Part shown: one piece after another, positions 42,930 through 56,267 of the stretch | Layout of the letters: each line of letters begins with the position of its first letter | How positions within the stretch are numbered: position 1 is the first letter of the stretch | Source: Adineta ricciae | Lineage: Eukaryota > Rotifera > Eurotatoria > Adinetida > Adinetidae | Assembly: GCA_905250025.1 (NCBI GenBank) | Contig: CAJNOJ010000012.1 | Coordinates: forward strand, 806,001 to 870,000 | Direction of reading: 5' to 3' | Length of the DNA: 64,000 nucleotides | Notes under the pieces: model-generated | Told to the model about the DNA's origin: nothing | What the model saw: only the letters and a program-made list of their open reading frames with translations | Database searches by the model: none | Translations under genes and position numbers: made by a program

Positions 42930-43474
42930 CTAAAAGAGAAAAATCATTCATACCATGACTCGTTCAATACAAACTTTATAGAAAAATATATCGACAAATC
43001 AATCCAACGTCTTACACTTGTTTTTCTTATGGATTTCTCGATTAACACCATGCTTCTATACGGGAAATATTTTCAAGTTTTTCAAAATCACATAATGAAA
43101 CACACTGAGATACTTCATTTTTGATCTTTGTTTCAGTTTTGAAGAAGCAAATTCTCATATAATTACTCTCGTGTCTATTTAAAAGACGTAAATGTTGGCT
43201 GGTAAGATTCGAATTCAATCTATGAAAGCAATCTATTTAACTCGATAAAACATCATCGACACTAACTAACTGTTATCGGTGTGAAGCTAGCACCATCGAG
43301 CTAGCACCATCAAACTAAGGATTTTCTGAAAACGAATTCCGGTCAATAAAACCGAGTTTATTCGATGCAGATTTTAATTCTGAGTCCAATGGTGACATTT
43401 TTATTCACCGGAAAACGTTCCGAGAAAAATTTTCTTTGATCTTTCTTTATCCTCGATACATGTATATGCATCAT

Positions 43475-43475
43475 N
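43475..43475. other. Single ambiguous base (N)
   Basis: The only N in the window. Four bases later a frame begins in the middle of a paralogue of the gene at 22440-23784, with no trace of its 5' part before the N. This suggests a contig join or a collapsed gap rather than a simple base-call ambiguity. Confidence 0.9.
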
Positions 43476-43478
43476 TCA

Positions 43479-43694
43479 GTGCCGAAATTGGTATGGACGT
43501 GTTGTCTTCGTATAGTCGGAAGTGGCTCGCCTTGTCGAAGTGGAATCTGTGGTCTACCAGAAGAATTACAAAGAAAGCCAGTTAAAGCAGAAGATCAAAT
43601 CAAAGAAGTTGAAAAATATTTCAAGGAAAAAACAAATGCAACTGAAAAATTGAGAGCATTAGAAAAAGCGTACAATGAGTTGCGAAGATCGTAA
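43479..43694 (+). pseudogene. 3' fragment of a paralogue of the zinc-ribbon-like gene
   Basis: 71 codons matching the C-terminal part of the 22440-23784 protein: LVWTCC, SPCRSGICGLPEELQ and a charged helix are shared. It ends earlier, without the Ser/Pro tail. The 5' portion is absent because the sequence starts just after the N. It is either a real truncation or an assembly break. Confidence 0.7.
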
Positions 43695-44355
43695 TTTTCA
43701 ACAACGTTTCACTCAAGTATTATGCTTCTATCCCACACCACTGCATATTCTCCCAACAACAACTAATAATGAAAGAGTTTTATCGTCATGAGTAATGAAG
43801 AAAATATAAACTTTACTTGTGAATGAACGACGATATTCAAGAATGCCTTTTGTTGTCAGTGTACTTTACTCGTTATTGAATACACAAGTACATACACGAG
43901 TAGTTGCCAATGAAAACATGTCTGCCATCCCTCATGGGGATCATAGAACAGTGTTTTTGCACAGTGAAGTCGGACAGACTTACGTCATGATGAAATCTTA
44001 TTATAAACGCAGTAATAGATTGTGAACATAATGTTGTGAGAAGTCGTATAATGAGTGATATCGACACTCGTTTGGCTACAATATTTCGCCTCTTCTTTAG
44101 CCTAAATAATTGAATCACACGATTCATTCGTTGCGAATACTATACTAACTATATCCCCCCCAAAAAAACTTTTTATTCATGACGGTCGTCTTTTGATCGA
44201 ATACAAAACAATTGTATCATATTTCCAATCATCGGAGGATTATAAAAATCATGACATTTTTATTTTCAAGAAGTAGTTGAAGATAGAGACTATATATTAC
44301 AAGTACCATAAATTGCTTTGACAAGGTACTATCTCATTTGAATCTAATTCTGTTG
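43695..44355. other. Intergenic, no gene seen
   Basis: No supported gene between the fragment and the Cys/Thr-rich gene. Open frames at 43819-44025 (+) and 43873-44127 (-) overlap each other and show no domain. Confidence 0.5.
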
Positions 44356-46086
44356 ATGGCGATAAAACTAACACTCCATTTTATTTTTGCTATCTTGAGG
44401 TATTTAAAATTTTATTTTTATGTTGAATTCTTCGATGAATAATTTGTATTTCATTTTAGCTTCACAGGTTTGTTAATTTTCTCACGTTTTATGTAGATCT
44501 ATATTCGTTAACCCTGTAATAGCTCCTGTGAACTCACAAATATGTCGCAATATGTCACCATATGGTCGATGCTCCAGCAATAGTGCTTGTGGATGCTTTC
44601 CAATGGCAGGCGCGAGTAATGTTGGTGTCTGTGCTTTTATGTGGACGTTTTGTGCTGAACTTGAACCATGTGGTGCTTCGCTAAACTGTCCAGATCGGTC
44701 CCATGTATGCGTTCATCACAGTCGATGCCGCGATGGTCCGATCTGTTATCCAGTGTCCATGATTGACCGAAGTCTCTGTCCTTCCATGCAATCAAGTGAG
44801 TCGCAAAAATATCAACCGAAAAAAACCTTTTTATCCACGAACCTTTTCTGAGAGATTCTAGAGAAACTTCTAGTACTTTCCGCAAAATAGACATGTTTTA
44901 TTCGCAAAAACCTTTCCATTAACGACAAAAATATGGACGTAATGATATAAATGAGCCAGATTAAAACGAAATACATTCTTATCGTTTATGCATTTTTTAT
45001 GCGTATACTTTGTTCGTAAATAGTGATGAATACTACAAAGACAACAACTTCAATCACTACACCTATCACAGGTATAGATCCTATGACCACGATGAACACA
45101 TATGATACCACTGCCCGGAATACGTACACAACGTCTGCCACGATTGTAGATCTCTCGACCAGTGTGGGTAGACGCGATACAACTGCCGGAAATGTATACA
45201 CAACAGGTAGCACGAATGTGAACTCTATGACTAGCATGGGCAGACATGATACAACTGCCGGGAATGTACACACAACAGGTAGCATGAACATAAACACGAT
45301 GACTAGCATAGGTCGACATGATACAACTGCAGGAAATATTTACACTACATCGTCCACTCCTATACACCCAGTCACTAGTATGGGTAGACTTGACACAACT
45401 GCCGGGAATGTATACACAACAGGTAGCACGAATGTGAACACTATGACAAGCATGGGCGGACATGATACCACTGCCGGAAGTATTTACACTGCATCGTCCA
45501 CTACTATACACCCAGTCACTAGTATGGGTAGACATGACACAACTGCCGGGAAAGTATACACAACAGGTAGCACGAATGTGAACTCTATGACTAGCATGGG
45601 CAGACGTGATACAACTGCCGGGAATGTACACACAACAAGTAGCATGAATGTGAACACTATGACTAGCATGGGTAGACATAATACAACTGCCGGAAATATT
45701 TACACTACATCGTCCACTACTATACACCCAGTCACTAGTATGGGTAGACATGACACAACTGCCGGGAATGTACACACAACAGGTAGCATGAATGTGAACA
45801 CTATGACTAGCATGGGTAGACATAATACAACTGCCGGAAATATTTACACTACATCGTCCACTACTATACATCCGGCCACTAGCATGGGTAGACGTGACAC
45901 AACTGCCGGAAATATGTACACTAGAGATGTTACAAATACGGACAGCAAGGCTACGATGAACATGGGCGATATAACTATGGGTAAGCTCGCAAGTTTTTTC
46001 TAAGCAGAAAAATCTCACAGCAAAAGTAAGGGCAAAGATGGGAAGGTCTTATGCGTTTTCATTTAGATTACGGTGTAAATGTTTGA
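44356..46086 (+). CDS. Secreted Cys-rich domain plus Thr-rich repeat (mucin-like) protein
   Basis: Paralogue of the gene at 24017-25541. Exons 44356-44399 (44 nt), 44460-44467 (8 nt, CTTCACAG) and 44523-44795 (273 nt) match its first three exon lengths exactly and encode a signal peptide and the same Cys-rich domain (ACGCFPMAG, CAFMW, CVHH). Exon 4 (45024-45980) holds about eleven 24-residue units of the type TSMGRHDTTAGNVYTTGS. Exon 5 (46067-46086) adds a few residues and TGA, giving about 433 aa. Many Thr/Ser suggest dense O-glycosylation. The NHL propeller of the paralogue is absent. The last exon is the least certain part. Confidence 0.75.
45160..45935 (+). repeat. 72-bp coding minisatellite
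   Basis: About eleven tandem 72-bp units in frame in exon 4 of the Cys/Thr-rich gene. Two unit types often alternate, one ending GSTNVNSM-like and one ending SSTTIHPV-like, so a 144-bp higher-order period is visible. The antisense strand is also open over the array because the unit length is a multiple of three. Confidence 0.85.
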
Positions 46087-46711
46087 GGTGGAAAACGGTG
46101 GTAGAGTCCTTCGTTTGTTTATGATAGCGTGTCAGTTAGTTAGGACGGTCGAAAGAACGATATATATCTAATTTCGTAGAGAAAAGTTACTTTAGCGCCT
46201 GTTCCTCTATAAAAAGGTAGCGTTCGATTTATGAATGCTACTAGCATTGATACAAGAGGGGATGTTGTTAAATTCTTCCATAATAAAGAATGGTAGACAA
46301 TTGTCAATGAAGATAGTTGCGCTTATGATGCATTAGTAATCCATGAGAATAAAGCGATATAATTTTAGAAAAGCTTGATTACAATTTGCGAGACAGATAC
46401 AATCAAAACTTTTCACTCTCCTTGGATGTTGGCAGAATAGGAGTGTTTTTTACCAATGTTAGATATAGTACTTTTTTCACGAGGATATCGATATACCGAG
46501 CATCTTATATTGTTTGAGTTTCTTTTGGATGGATGTTGAGATTAGTGAATGTTTGGAATTTCGAATTGTAAATGTGAAAGATGGTGACTCTTTCTTGTAA
46601 AGCACATTCCACTCCCAGTTGCAATTCTCATGGATTGAAAGAGCATTCTGACTATGATGTGTACAGGATGTTTGCAAATTGTTCTTTGCTTTTATTTACA
46701 CTATATGTTGA
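46087..46711. other. Intergenic, no gene seen
   Basis: Region between the Cys/Thr-rich gene and the LRR gene. No NHL blades or other remnants of the paralogue's missing 3' half were found here on either strand. Confidence 0.55.
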
Positions 46712-48950
46712 TTTTATAGTTTCACCATTCGCTTACCGTCATCCAGAGCTTGAGCGATATATTGCCGAGCACAAGCATGAACAGTTCATGACGTTACCAT
46801 TCAATAACTTAACTGATCAAGATATGGAAATTGTTGCAAACCAAGCGATGCGAAATAACAAGGTAATAAGGGTGTGGGTGAGGGTGTACATGAGTGAATG
46901 AATAAATACCAAACACGAAACAAATAGTATAACACATAACCCGAGACAGACTGAACTATCGATTAAATTCAAAAGATCTTGAAATGGTCGATGAAGGTGG
47001 CGAAAACGTCTCCAGTAAACGTCGTTTATGCGTCACCATATCAGCAGAAATGAAATTTTCCTCTATAGTCTCACCAAATTCTGTTTCGCTCCTATTCAAG
47101 ATTAAAGACTATGAATTAATTCAGCACGCTAATGGGATATCGAATATTGCAGTGAAATTCATTGACCACATGAGATTCTCTAATCTCTGTATATAGGTAC
47201 TCATGGCGCTGAGCATAAATTCGAATCAAATCGGTGATAAAGGTGCACAATACCTAGCTGAGGCTCTACAAAACAATCCTGTAAGTTCTAAGAACTTTGC
47301 GTAACTTTCATGTTCGCTTGCTCGATTCACACAGACAGTCAAAACATTATCCTTACATATGAATAAAATTGGAGACTATGGTGCCCAGTATCTTGCTGAT
47401 GCTTTACAAAATAATACAGTAATAATTATGTTTTTTTCATGAGTATCTGTTGTTACTCTCCTATATAGATGCTCGAAAGACTATACCTTTCATCGAATAA
47501 TATTGGAAACATTGGCGCACAATATTTATCGAATGCATTAAAAATCAACACAGTGAGTATCATTATTACAATACCATTTTTTCATACTTTCATCTTATTC
47601 CTGGTGTATAGAGACTCAGCGGACTTTATCTCTCCAGTAATAAAATTTTAGAACAAGGCGCGCAATCCTTTGCTGATGCTTTGCGGTATAATAGAGTCAG
47701 TGCACATTTCGTTCTGTTTGTTTAAAAGTCATTGATTATTCTTTGTACAGAAGCTGACAACATTAGATCTTGCACAAAATAAAATTGGAGCTCTCGGAAC
47801 TCAATATCTCGCCGACGCAATCCAACAGAACAATGTAACAATCTTCTTTTTTTTCATATTTTCTTTTCGGACTAGTTTGCTTCGTACAGGTACTCAGAAT
47901 TCTTAACTTAGCAGGTAATCAAATCGGAAATGATGGGGTAGAATACCTTGTCGATATTCTACAAAATGGCACAGTAAGTGTTCTTTTTCTTTTCGTCACT
48001 CTTCTATTCATTGTATAAAGACGTTAAATGTATTGGACATCTCTTTGAATGAAATTGGGGATCTAGGAGCACAATATCTTGCTCGTGCCCTAGAAAATAA
48101 CGTGGTAATATTCGTGACTTGTTCATCTTTTGTTTGTTCGTATTTGTCTTCGAATAGGAACTTCAAAAATTACATATTGGCTATAATAAAATCGGACCCA
48201 ATGGTGCCGAATACCTTGCTCATGGTTTGCAAAATAATACGGTGATTGGAATTTCCTTTTCATCTGTAAAGCATCTATGTTCCATTTCTTTCTCAGATTC
48301 TAAGGTCATTAGGTCTCGAAAATAATTACATTACATCACTTGGAGCAAAGTATTTCGCTGACACTATACGACAAAACACGGTTGGTTTTCTTTGGACTTA
48401 TGTTTCTTCTCAACGTTTTTTTCTCCCATCAGATGCTCAATATGCTTGTATTGTCAAGTAATAACATCGGTGCAGAGGGCGCACAACATCTTGCTGATGC
48501 ACTACAAAATAATACAGTAATAATCAAGCGTATTTTATTTATATTCTATGGTAGTCCTTTTCGTTCTTCATATAGATAATGCAAACACTATTACTCTCAT
48601 CGAACAATATTGGGGACAGCGGTGCACAATATTTCGCTGATGCTTTAAAAATAAACGCAGTGAATATTATTGTTCTCCTCATTTTTCATACTTTTATCTC
48701 TTTCTTTATGCATAGGGGCTCACTCAGCTGTATCTTTCCAATAATGGAATCACAGATAAAGGTGCACAACATCTTACTGATGCTTTGCAGCACAACAAAG
48801 TGAGCGTTATTCTTGTATCATCTCATTAATGATTCTGTCTTTCTCCTTCCATAGGTAATTCGCTTGTTGGATCTGATGTATAACCAAAACATTTCATCAC
48901 GAGTTAAACAACAATTGAAAGAAAAGGATCAGCGGCTTTCTTTTAATTGA
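46712..48950 (+). CDS. Leucine-rich-repeat protein, copy B
   Basis: Same gene as 1-987 but seen further 5'. An exon at about 46712-46862 encodes an N-terminal segment (HPELERYIAEHKHEQF), followed after a longer intron by about thirteen one-repeat exons. Clear ones start near 47197, 47337, 47469, 47611, 47753, 47890, 48024, 48160, 48297, 48432, 48576, 48716 and 48856. Complete exons are 84 nt and phase 0, each one 28-residue LRR, so any exon could be gained or lost without breaking the frame. The stop is at 48948-48950. The start codon may lie in the 46581 frame or in an unseen upstream exon. No effector domain is visible. Confidence 0.75.
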
Positions 48951-50279
48951 AATTGTTAGTGATCATTTCCTTGAAACTTCAATAAAAGTGAGTGGAGCAT
49001 TGAATAGACTTTGATTGATTCGAAAGTTAACATGAATCAGAGTGAAATCTCAAATGTCAAGTGGAAAAATGAAGATGATCTCTCATTTGATACGAAGAAA
49101 GATCAGAAACAAATGAATTTGTGCGTATGTAAGAAGAAATCGAATTTTCGAGATTAGTTTCTCGAAAACTGATTCGATTTACAGAAAACGATCGTGTATT
49201 GATTAAAAAAAAGATACCGAATTGTATCAACATGTGTGTCAAGAAGATGTTTGTACTGTGTTTAAGTTGATGGAGATAGCTACGATTTCAGCGGATCGGA
49301 AACTCGAATCAGAAAGATAGTCACTGATCGCTATTTCGAATTCATTTTCAACAAATCAAACTTATAGTCAAATTTGAATATGAAATAACTACAAAATGAT
49401 GATTTATAAAATTCGCAACAACGAACAAATGAAAATAAAATGTTCGATCGTCATTTCTTTGATCATTATCATCGAAAGTGAAGTACATAAATAAGTTTAG
49501 CACTAGGCTAGAAACATCACTACTCATAGTGCATAGATAAAGTTTCAAGAGAGAACCTGCAGTACATTTTATACTGATATTTGTGTAGCTCTTCAGTTCA
49601 GAACAAAGATAGCTAAGCATTGAGCTGAGAAAAGCCCAAGCCACTGTATAAATACAATGGTAGTATCACGATTCGCTGCAGTAGCGCGATACCTTTTTTA
49701 TTTCATCAATCGCTAATTATTTGTAACGAAGTGATTCACTTTGTACAGAACAGAAACATCGCTTTTCGTTCTATGAATATGATTCGTGTCTCTTTCATAT
49801 CTATTTCTGTAGTCGCTACATTGTGCTCAGGATTTCACAGATATGTTCTATTAAGAAGATTCAGGGTATCATTGGCAAATCTAATCTATAGACGAAAAAA
49901 TATTTAGACAATTGAAATAACACATAGAACATTGTATCTACAGTATCATGAACTTTATCGTGAGTACTCATTTTCTCACATAAAACTAAGCAAAAAAACC
50001 AGATCGTTCGTTATGAACGTTAAAATAGGAATATTCAGTTGACATAAGAAAGTGAAACTTGACTTAAATAGCCACTGAAATGTCACTTGGATCTTCAATG
50101 ATCGTAAAACAATCTGCACAGTCGTCCGTCAGAAAGTATGTGTACGAAGTAACCGCGATATAAGTTTAGCACCCCACTGAATATAACAAAAACTCTCTAT
50201 GATAAAATACAGGGTGTGGCTTCTTAACAAAATGTTGATTAAATTCGATTACAAACAGAATTATTTTAACACTAAAAGT
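48951..50279. other. Intergenic, no gene seen, copy B
   Basis: Aligns to 988-2309 with several indels. It contains the truncated tRNA-like sequence at about 49646-49692, and a ~75-bp insertion near 49870 relative to copy A. No gene. Confidence 0.6.
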
Positions 50280-51100
50280 AGTAAAATCGATTAGATTAAG
50301 AAATACAAATGCAATGCAATTAAAAGATTTAATCTAATTTTTAAAATGATCGTTTCTTGTCTATTTAAGTCCTGATAAACACAACAAATAAAGCGACGTA
50401 TGACAACAGAATATAAATACGAAGAAATTTTTTAAACGCTCATCGGTCGTTGATTGAAATACCTCTGGAAGAGCAATTCCTACTCAATTGATTTGTTTTC
50501 AGTCGACGTGTATCCGTTGCATGGAAATTTTCTTCTTGAATTTCCCATTCCGGTCGTTTTCGTATTCCTAAAACAAAGATTTATTGAAAAGATTATCTCA
50601 TAGATCAACTTTACCCATTATGACATCGAAGACATTTATTGATTGTATATGCGAACACTTCGGGATGATCTTCCAAGTAAGCAAAGAAATGAAATGAATT
50701 CTTTTACTGATGAACGAAGGGTTTCACTGAATAAACACAAACGACTACCATATCGACATAAATGAAGAAACAACAAAATCCATAAAAATACGTCAGCCGA
50801 TCATTGAGATAAACAGATTCTTCTAAATCAATATAAACATCACCTTGACTTTCACGAAATAATTTGTCGATCTCTTTTGCAGTTTTATAACGCGTGAAAT
50901 AAATTTCAACTGATGAAATCGAACGAATATAATCAAACCCAATTTAGTTATTGACCAAAACTCAACGAAATATTTCCATTTTAACTTGAGAACTGACTGA
51001 ATCTCATTGTAAATAATATAAAGAAACGAGACTAAATAAATAATTGTACAAATCATTTGAGAATAATTGATGAGATCGTGAACATTTTCCATCACACCTA
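50280..51100 (-). pseudogene. Polycystin-like remnant, copy B
   Basis: Counterpart of 2310-3370, with an additional frameshift in the membrane region (open only for 51095-50823) and a missing segment corresponding to about 2690-2890, including the last-helix motif. It supports the view that both copies are decaying. Confidence 0.55.
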
Positions 51101-51223
51101 ACTAAATATCGAATATTTTTTCGCATCGAGAACAACTACAACTGGACCAATAAGTGCAATTGTGACAGGTGAAGATTCATTTCCTGCCCTTGTTATTCCA
51201 TTCAACTGCCCAACTGTAAATTG

Positions 51224-51480
51224 TTAGATACGACGATTACTTTGATCTACCACATATAAATCGAAAATTTCATCAACAAATACTCTACAAGGAGAAGAAA
51301 GTTGATTGGGAGCAGAACCATTAATACCATTTCCAGCAACAACTCTTAGTGTCAAACGACCCAAAATATTGAGTATTGACACTTCATGGCAGGGACGAAA
51401 CTTGCATTTTGTTGAATCCATAGATCAATTCGACCATGAAATTTGTTCGTGTCGATAAAAAGAGTACGAGGACTTTGCTT
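51224..51480 (-). pseudogene. NHL-repeat gene remnant, copy B
   Basis: Counterpart of 3457-4037, with one NHL blade (VVAGNGINGSAPNQL) and a shortened upstream part. The segment for 3579-3650 and much of 3730-3990 is deleted. Confidence 0.55.
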
Positions 51481-52503
51481 AGTAATTTTTTGATGAAAAA
51501 AAGTAACTGCAAATGAGAATGAGCGTGAGGAAATTAAAAACAAATATGGCAGGATTCATAGATTTAATCACGTTTTAAATGCGTAGACTGATTATCAACA
51601 ACATTTTTTGTTTCTGAAAAAGATCCAATTTTGTTCTTACATTAAACAGATGATGAGAAATCGAAATCTCGTATTTGTCAATTCGATTCTTTTCTAACAA
51701 ATTCATAAAAGCGATCAAAATCATTGCTTTTCTTATCTTCAGATCGTTTTTGGATCTAAATGAGAATATTTCATTTGATATCAAAAGTGTGATTAATATC
51801 TTTTGTCATGATTTGGATTCTCAAATAAAATAATGAGAGAATCTCTTTTCATCCGACTTCAGTTCATTTAATTTTAAAGTAGAAAGATTTTTTCTTTCGA
51901 AAACATTCGCTTTGATTTTTAACTTCTTTACAAATTAGTCAGAAAATCATTCACGACTATGACCCTTGAAAATCAGCGAGTTTGATGGAAAATTCCATTT
52001 CTTCCCCGAATGTTCCATTGCTGATCACGTGTCGTTATAGACGATTTCACAACTAAGAAACACAAAGATTTGTTTGTATGTCGTATTGATTTCTTTATTT
52101 GTTGGTTGCATAGTTTTCCTTTGTCACCATTGTAGATTAACAAAAATCATCTCTGCGTGTCGTTTTCTCCGATGATGGAATATTCGAATACAAACATAAA
52201 CTATATACAGTGGAGTAAATGTCTATGAACTATAAACAATGGTGAACGTCAAAATGTTGACTTTTTCCTTTTGGAATGAAATTTAAGAAGCTAATTAAAT
52301 ATTTTGACTATAAAATTCTTTTAGATTGAATGGACTAAATATAGATGGCGCACATAAATCAAATTGAAGATTGTCAGTAACTACCATTGGTTGACACTAT
52401 TCACGACTCCTTTCTCCTGTGCGTCATGTAATTTCAACATTTAGAGCAAGCCAAGTATGAAGTGTTATGTCGTTATTTCATCGAGAGAAAGAAAAACTGT
52501 AAC
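51481..52503. other. Intergenic, no gene seen, copy B
   Basis: Aligns to 4041-5561 but lacks the 479-bp segment bounded by AACGTCAA. No supported gene. Confidence 0.6.
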
Positions 52504-55500
52504 ATGTCGGATCCAACTTCCACGTTCAAAGTTGAATATGCGAAATCTGATCGATCCAAATGTAAAAGTTGTCAATCCACCATTGACAAGGATAGTTTTC
52601 GTTTTGCTATTATGGTGCAATCATCAAAATTCGATGGCAAAGTCTGTCGAATAGAACAAACGAGAGAAATTGAAGTTTTGTTCTTACCTTAGGTTCCTAA
52701 CTGGTATCATACCCAGTGTTTTTTCGAAAAAGTCAAATTAATTGATGTGAAAATCATCAAAGGTTTCGATGATATACGTTGGGAAGATCAAAGTAAAATT
52801 CGTGATCTTATCCAAGAAAACTCGAAGAAATTGTCAGGTAAGTTGAACATGCCGATGGAATTTTCTCTTATGCTTCAGCTTTCGATTAGATGAAAATGAT
52901 CCTGATGAAACATTTTCAGTCGAATATGCGAAATCTAGTCGAAGTCGATGCCACGGTTGTGATCTATCAATAGTAAAAGATCACTTACGTTTATCTAGAA
53001 AGAATTTCTCGAGCCGAAGGGCACGGAAATACGGACCGGTGGACGAATGGTATCATGTTGATTGTTTTGATCAAATAAAGAAAGATCTGGTATTTTTTGG
53101 TACTGCCGAATCGTTCGTATTGATTTTTTTGAGTTGAGTGAGAATTGATTTTGTTCTTTGAAGATTTTCCGGTTTTGCCAATTTGAATGATGACGATCAG
53201 AAGAAGTTGAAAGAGAAGTTTGGAACATCAACAACAAGTTCAAAGCGGAAACGTCGAGGAGAACAGACGAATAGTGGTTCAGTTCGAGCAAAACAAGTGA
53301 AAATTGACGCAGCAGAGGACTCCAATGAAGAGGAAGAGAAACGTCGGAAAAAAGAGCAATGTGAATTACTATGGAATTACAAAGATAATTTACGAAAAGA
53401 CGTTCCACACAATGTTCTAAAAGAATTATTAGAATTTAACGGGCAAAAAGTCATTCCAGGAGAGGCGAATGTAATCTAACTGAACCCTTTTCCAAAGGCT
53501 TAATCATTCGATTTTAGTTAATCGATGCAGTCACTGATTGTATGGCATTCGGTGCACTTGAACCATGCCCAGACTGTTCCGGTCATCTTGTTTTCAAGTA
53601 ACTTCTCATCTATTGCAAACAGAGAGAGAGAGAAAATCTGCCTCTTTTTAGTTATACAAACTATCGTTGCACGGGGAACCTTACGGAGTGGACAAAATGT
53701 TCATATACAACACAAACGCCAAAACGCAAACCATTTGCAATTCCCGATGATGTCAAAGAGACGTATTCCATCTTGTAAGTCTGTAGTTCTCAGTCTTCGA
53801 TTAATCATACTGTGATTTAGTGAAAATTACACATACACGAAACAAGATCGAATGTTGACGCAAGTAACGAAACGACTGACGGTGAACAATGAGATTAAAG
53901 AGTACGTACTTTCCTGAACATTTCGTACCGTGTTAATCGTTATTTTTAGACCGGCTTATGATCCAAAATTGCCTTTACGTGGTTATTCCATTGGATTGGT
54001 CGGTCGATTATCGAAAAAGCCGAGCACTTTGGAAAAACAAATCGAGCAATTAGGAGGCACAGTAGTGCATAATCTCGATAAGAAGACAATGGATGTGATC
54101 ATTAGTACTCAAGGTAACACATTTTTCGAAACCGCTTTCATAAACATCATTGGTTTGATAGATGAGATCGATAACGGAAATAGAAAGATTCAATACGCAC
54201 AAAAGTATGACATTCATGTTGTACCCGAAGAGTTCCTGGACGAAGTTCATAACGATCCACCGTCGGTTGTGATGGATAAAATCAAAATTTCAACCTGGGG
54301 AGTTCTACCACATGTTCGAAAACAGAGAAAGCGCGTTAAAAAACAACCATCAGCTACATTCAAATCGTCGGGTAAATCTATACTTCTTCAGAATAGAGTT
54401 TTCTTGACTCCACACTCGTAGGTCGATCGAAATCGCTTTCATCAGAAAAAGTAACAATGAAATTAAAAGGCGGGGCAGCCGTCGATCCCGACTCAGGTAA
54501 GGAGCTCTTTTCTTAGTCAAAAGCATCACATAAATTGTCCTTTTCACAGGATTGGAAGAAACATGCCATGTATTGAAAAATCGCGAAACGGGCGATTTAT
54601 TCGCCGCTGTTCTTGGCAGGGTCGATATAACTCGTGGCACAAATTCTTATTATAAAATTCAACTGCTTGAACATGACACTGGCAACCCGTGGTTTCTCTT
54701 TCGCGCATGATAAGTTCATCTTTTGTTGCCCTATCTTCAATTGTAGCCTTTCATTTCTTCAAGGGTCGGACGGGCACAACCTTTGGTAGCAAAAAAATCG
54801 ACGAATACAAGAATAAAACGAAAGCGATGAAAGCGTTCGAGAATGTCTTTTTCGACAAAACTGGAAACCAATGGTCCGATCGTGGTTCATTCAAGAAAAT
54901 GGCCAATAAATTGTATCCGTTGGAAATTGATTACAATAATGATGAAGTTGAAAAACTTGCAAACGACGCCGATTCGGAACTTCGTTCAAATTTGTCACCA
55001 CCCGTCCAGGATTTGATCAGTCTTATATTCAATGTTGAAACCATGGAAAAAGCTTTATTATCGTTTGAAATTGATTTGACCAAAATGCCATTGGGAAAAC
55101 TATCGAAGAATCAACTAGAATTGGCTTATAAAGTGTTAACAGAATTGCAAACACTGATCAATGATACAGTAAAGAACAAAAACTTGATTATTGATGCGAG
55201 CAATCGATTCTATACGTTAATTCCACATGATTTTGGTTTGAGAAAACCGATCATTCTCGATCGACTGGACTTAATTCAATCAAAAACTGAAATGATCGAT
55301 AATTTACTTGAAATCGAGATCGCTTATTCCATGTTGAAACGCTCGAAAGATGATGGAGAAGAACATCCGATTGATGTTCATTATAAAAAATTGAAAACTC
55401 TCATTGAACCCATCGAGAAAACAACGGACGAATTTCAACGTATCGAACAGTACATGCAAAACACACATGCATCGACACATAACCAATACAAATTGAAATT

Positions 55501-56208
55501 AAAGGAACTGTTTAAAATTGTTCGAGAAGGTGAAAATGATCGATTCGAGAAATGGAGTCAACTGCCGAATCATCAATTATTATGGCATGGATCGCGAACA
55601 ACAAATTTTGTCGGAATACTCAGTCAGGGATTACGCATTGCACCACCGGAAGCACCAATGGTGAGAAGACTAACCTTGCTACACTTTAATTCTATTCTCG
55701 ATTTTCGTTGTAGACGGGTTATATGTTTGGCAAAGGTGTGTACTTTGCTGACATGGCTTCAAAAAGTGGTGAGTTCTATTGATGAAAGGAATGCGTGAGA
55801 TTTCGGCACGCAATTATTTTAGCGAATTATTGTTTTGCCAATCGAGAAACATCAGAAGGTTTGATGCTTTTGTGTGAAGTTGCTCTTGGTAAGATGCACG
55901 AATGCTATCATGCGACAACGTTTTCTGCGAGTACGCTACCCAAAGGAACACAATCAACAAAAGGCTGCGGACAAACGATTCCGGATCCAAAAGGTAGACC
56001 TTAACATACCGATTTTCATTGTCTAAGGAATTTTATATACTTTCTAGAAAATTATTTTACGGACGACGGTGTTCTTATACCAATGGGTCATGGTGTGAAT
56101 GCAAATATCGCACATAGTTCACTGTTATACAATGAATACATTGTCTACGATACGGATCAGATCAAAATCAAATATCTCTTGCGTCTGGATTTTCAATATG
56201 AAGATTGA
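52504..56208 (+). CDS. PARP1: Poly(ADP-ribose) polymerase 1 homologue, copy B
   Basis: Same domain order as copy A (zinc fingers, PADR1, BRCT, WGR, helical regulatory, ART) with the same intron positions. Catalytic WHGSR, VYFADM and LYNEYIVYD are intact. Amino-acid differences are few and conservative, which suggests continued selection. The WGR junction near 54705-54765 has the same non-standard boundary as copy A. In addition, the alternative GT donor available in copy A is GC here. The intron after the first BRCT part (54115-54160) is read-through-open in this copy. Confidence 0.87.
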
Positions 56209-56267
56209 TAGAACTACCATTTCTTTTTTATTCTAATAAATATAAATAATAAAGAAAAATACATTAA

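Noticed and set aside
45050..46018. 322-codon antisense open frame over the Thr-rich repeat
   Set aside because: It exists because the 72-bp repeat keeps all frames periodic; no splice or domain context, and the sense frame joins to a conserved Cys domain.
46984..47196. 70-codon frame between the first LRR-gene exons
   Set aside because: No LRR pattern; it is more likely part of a longer intron ending at the acceptor before 47197.
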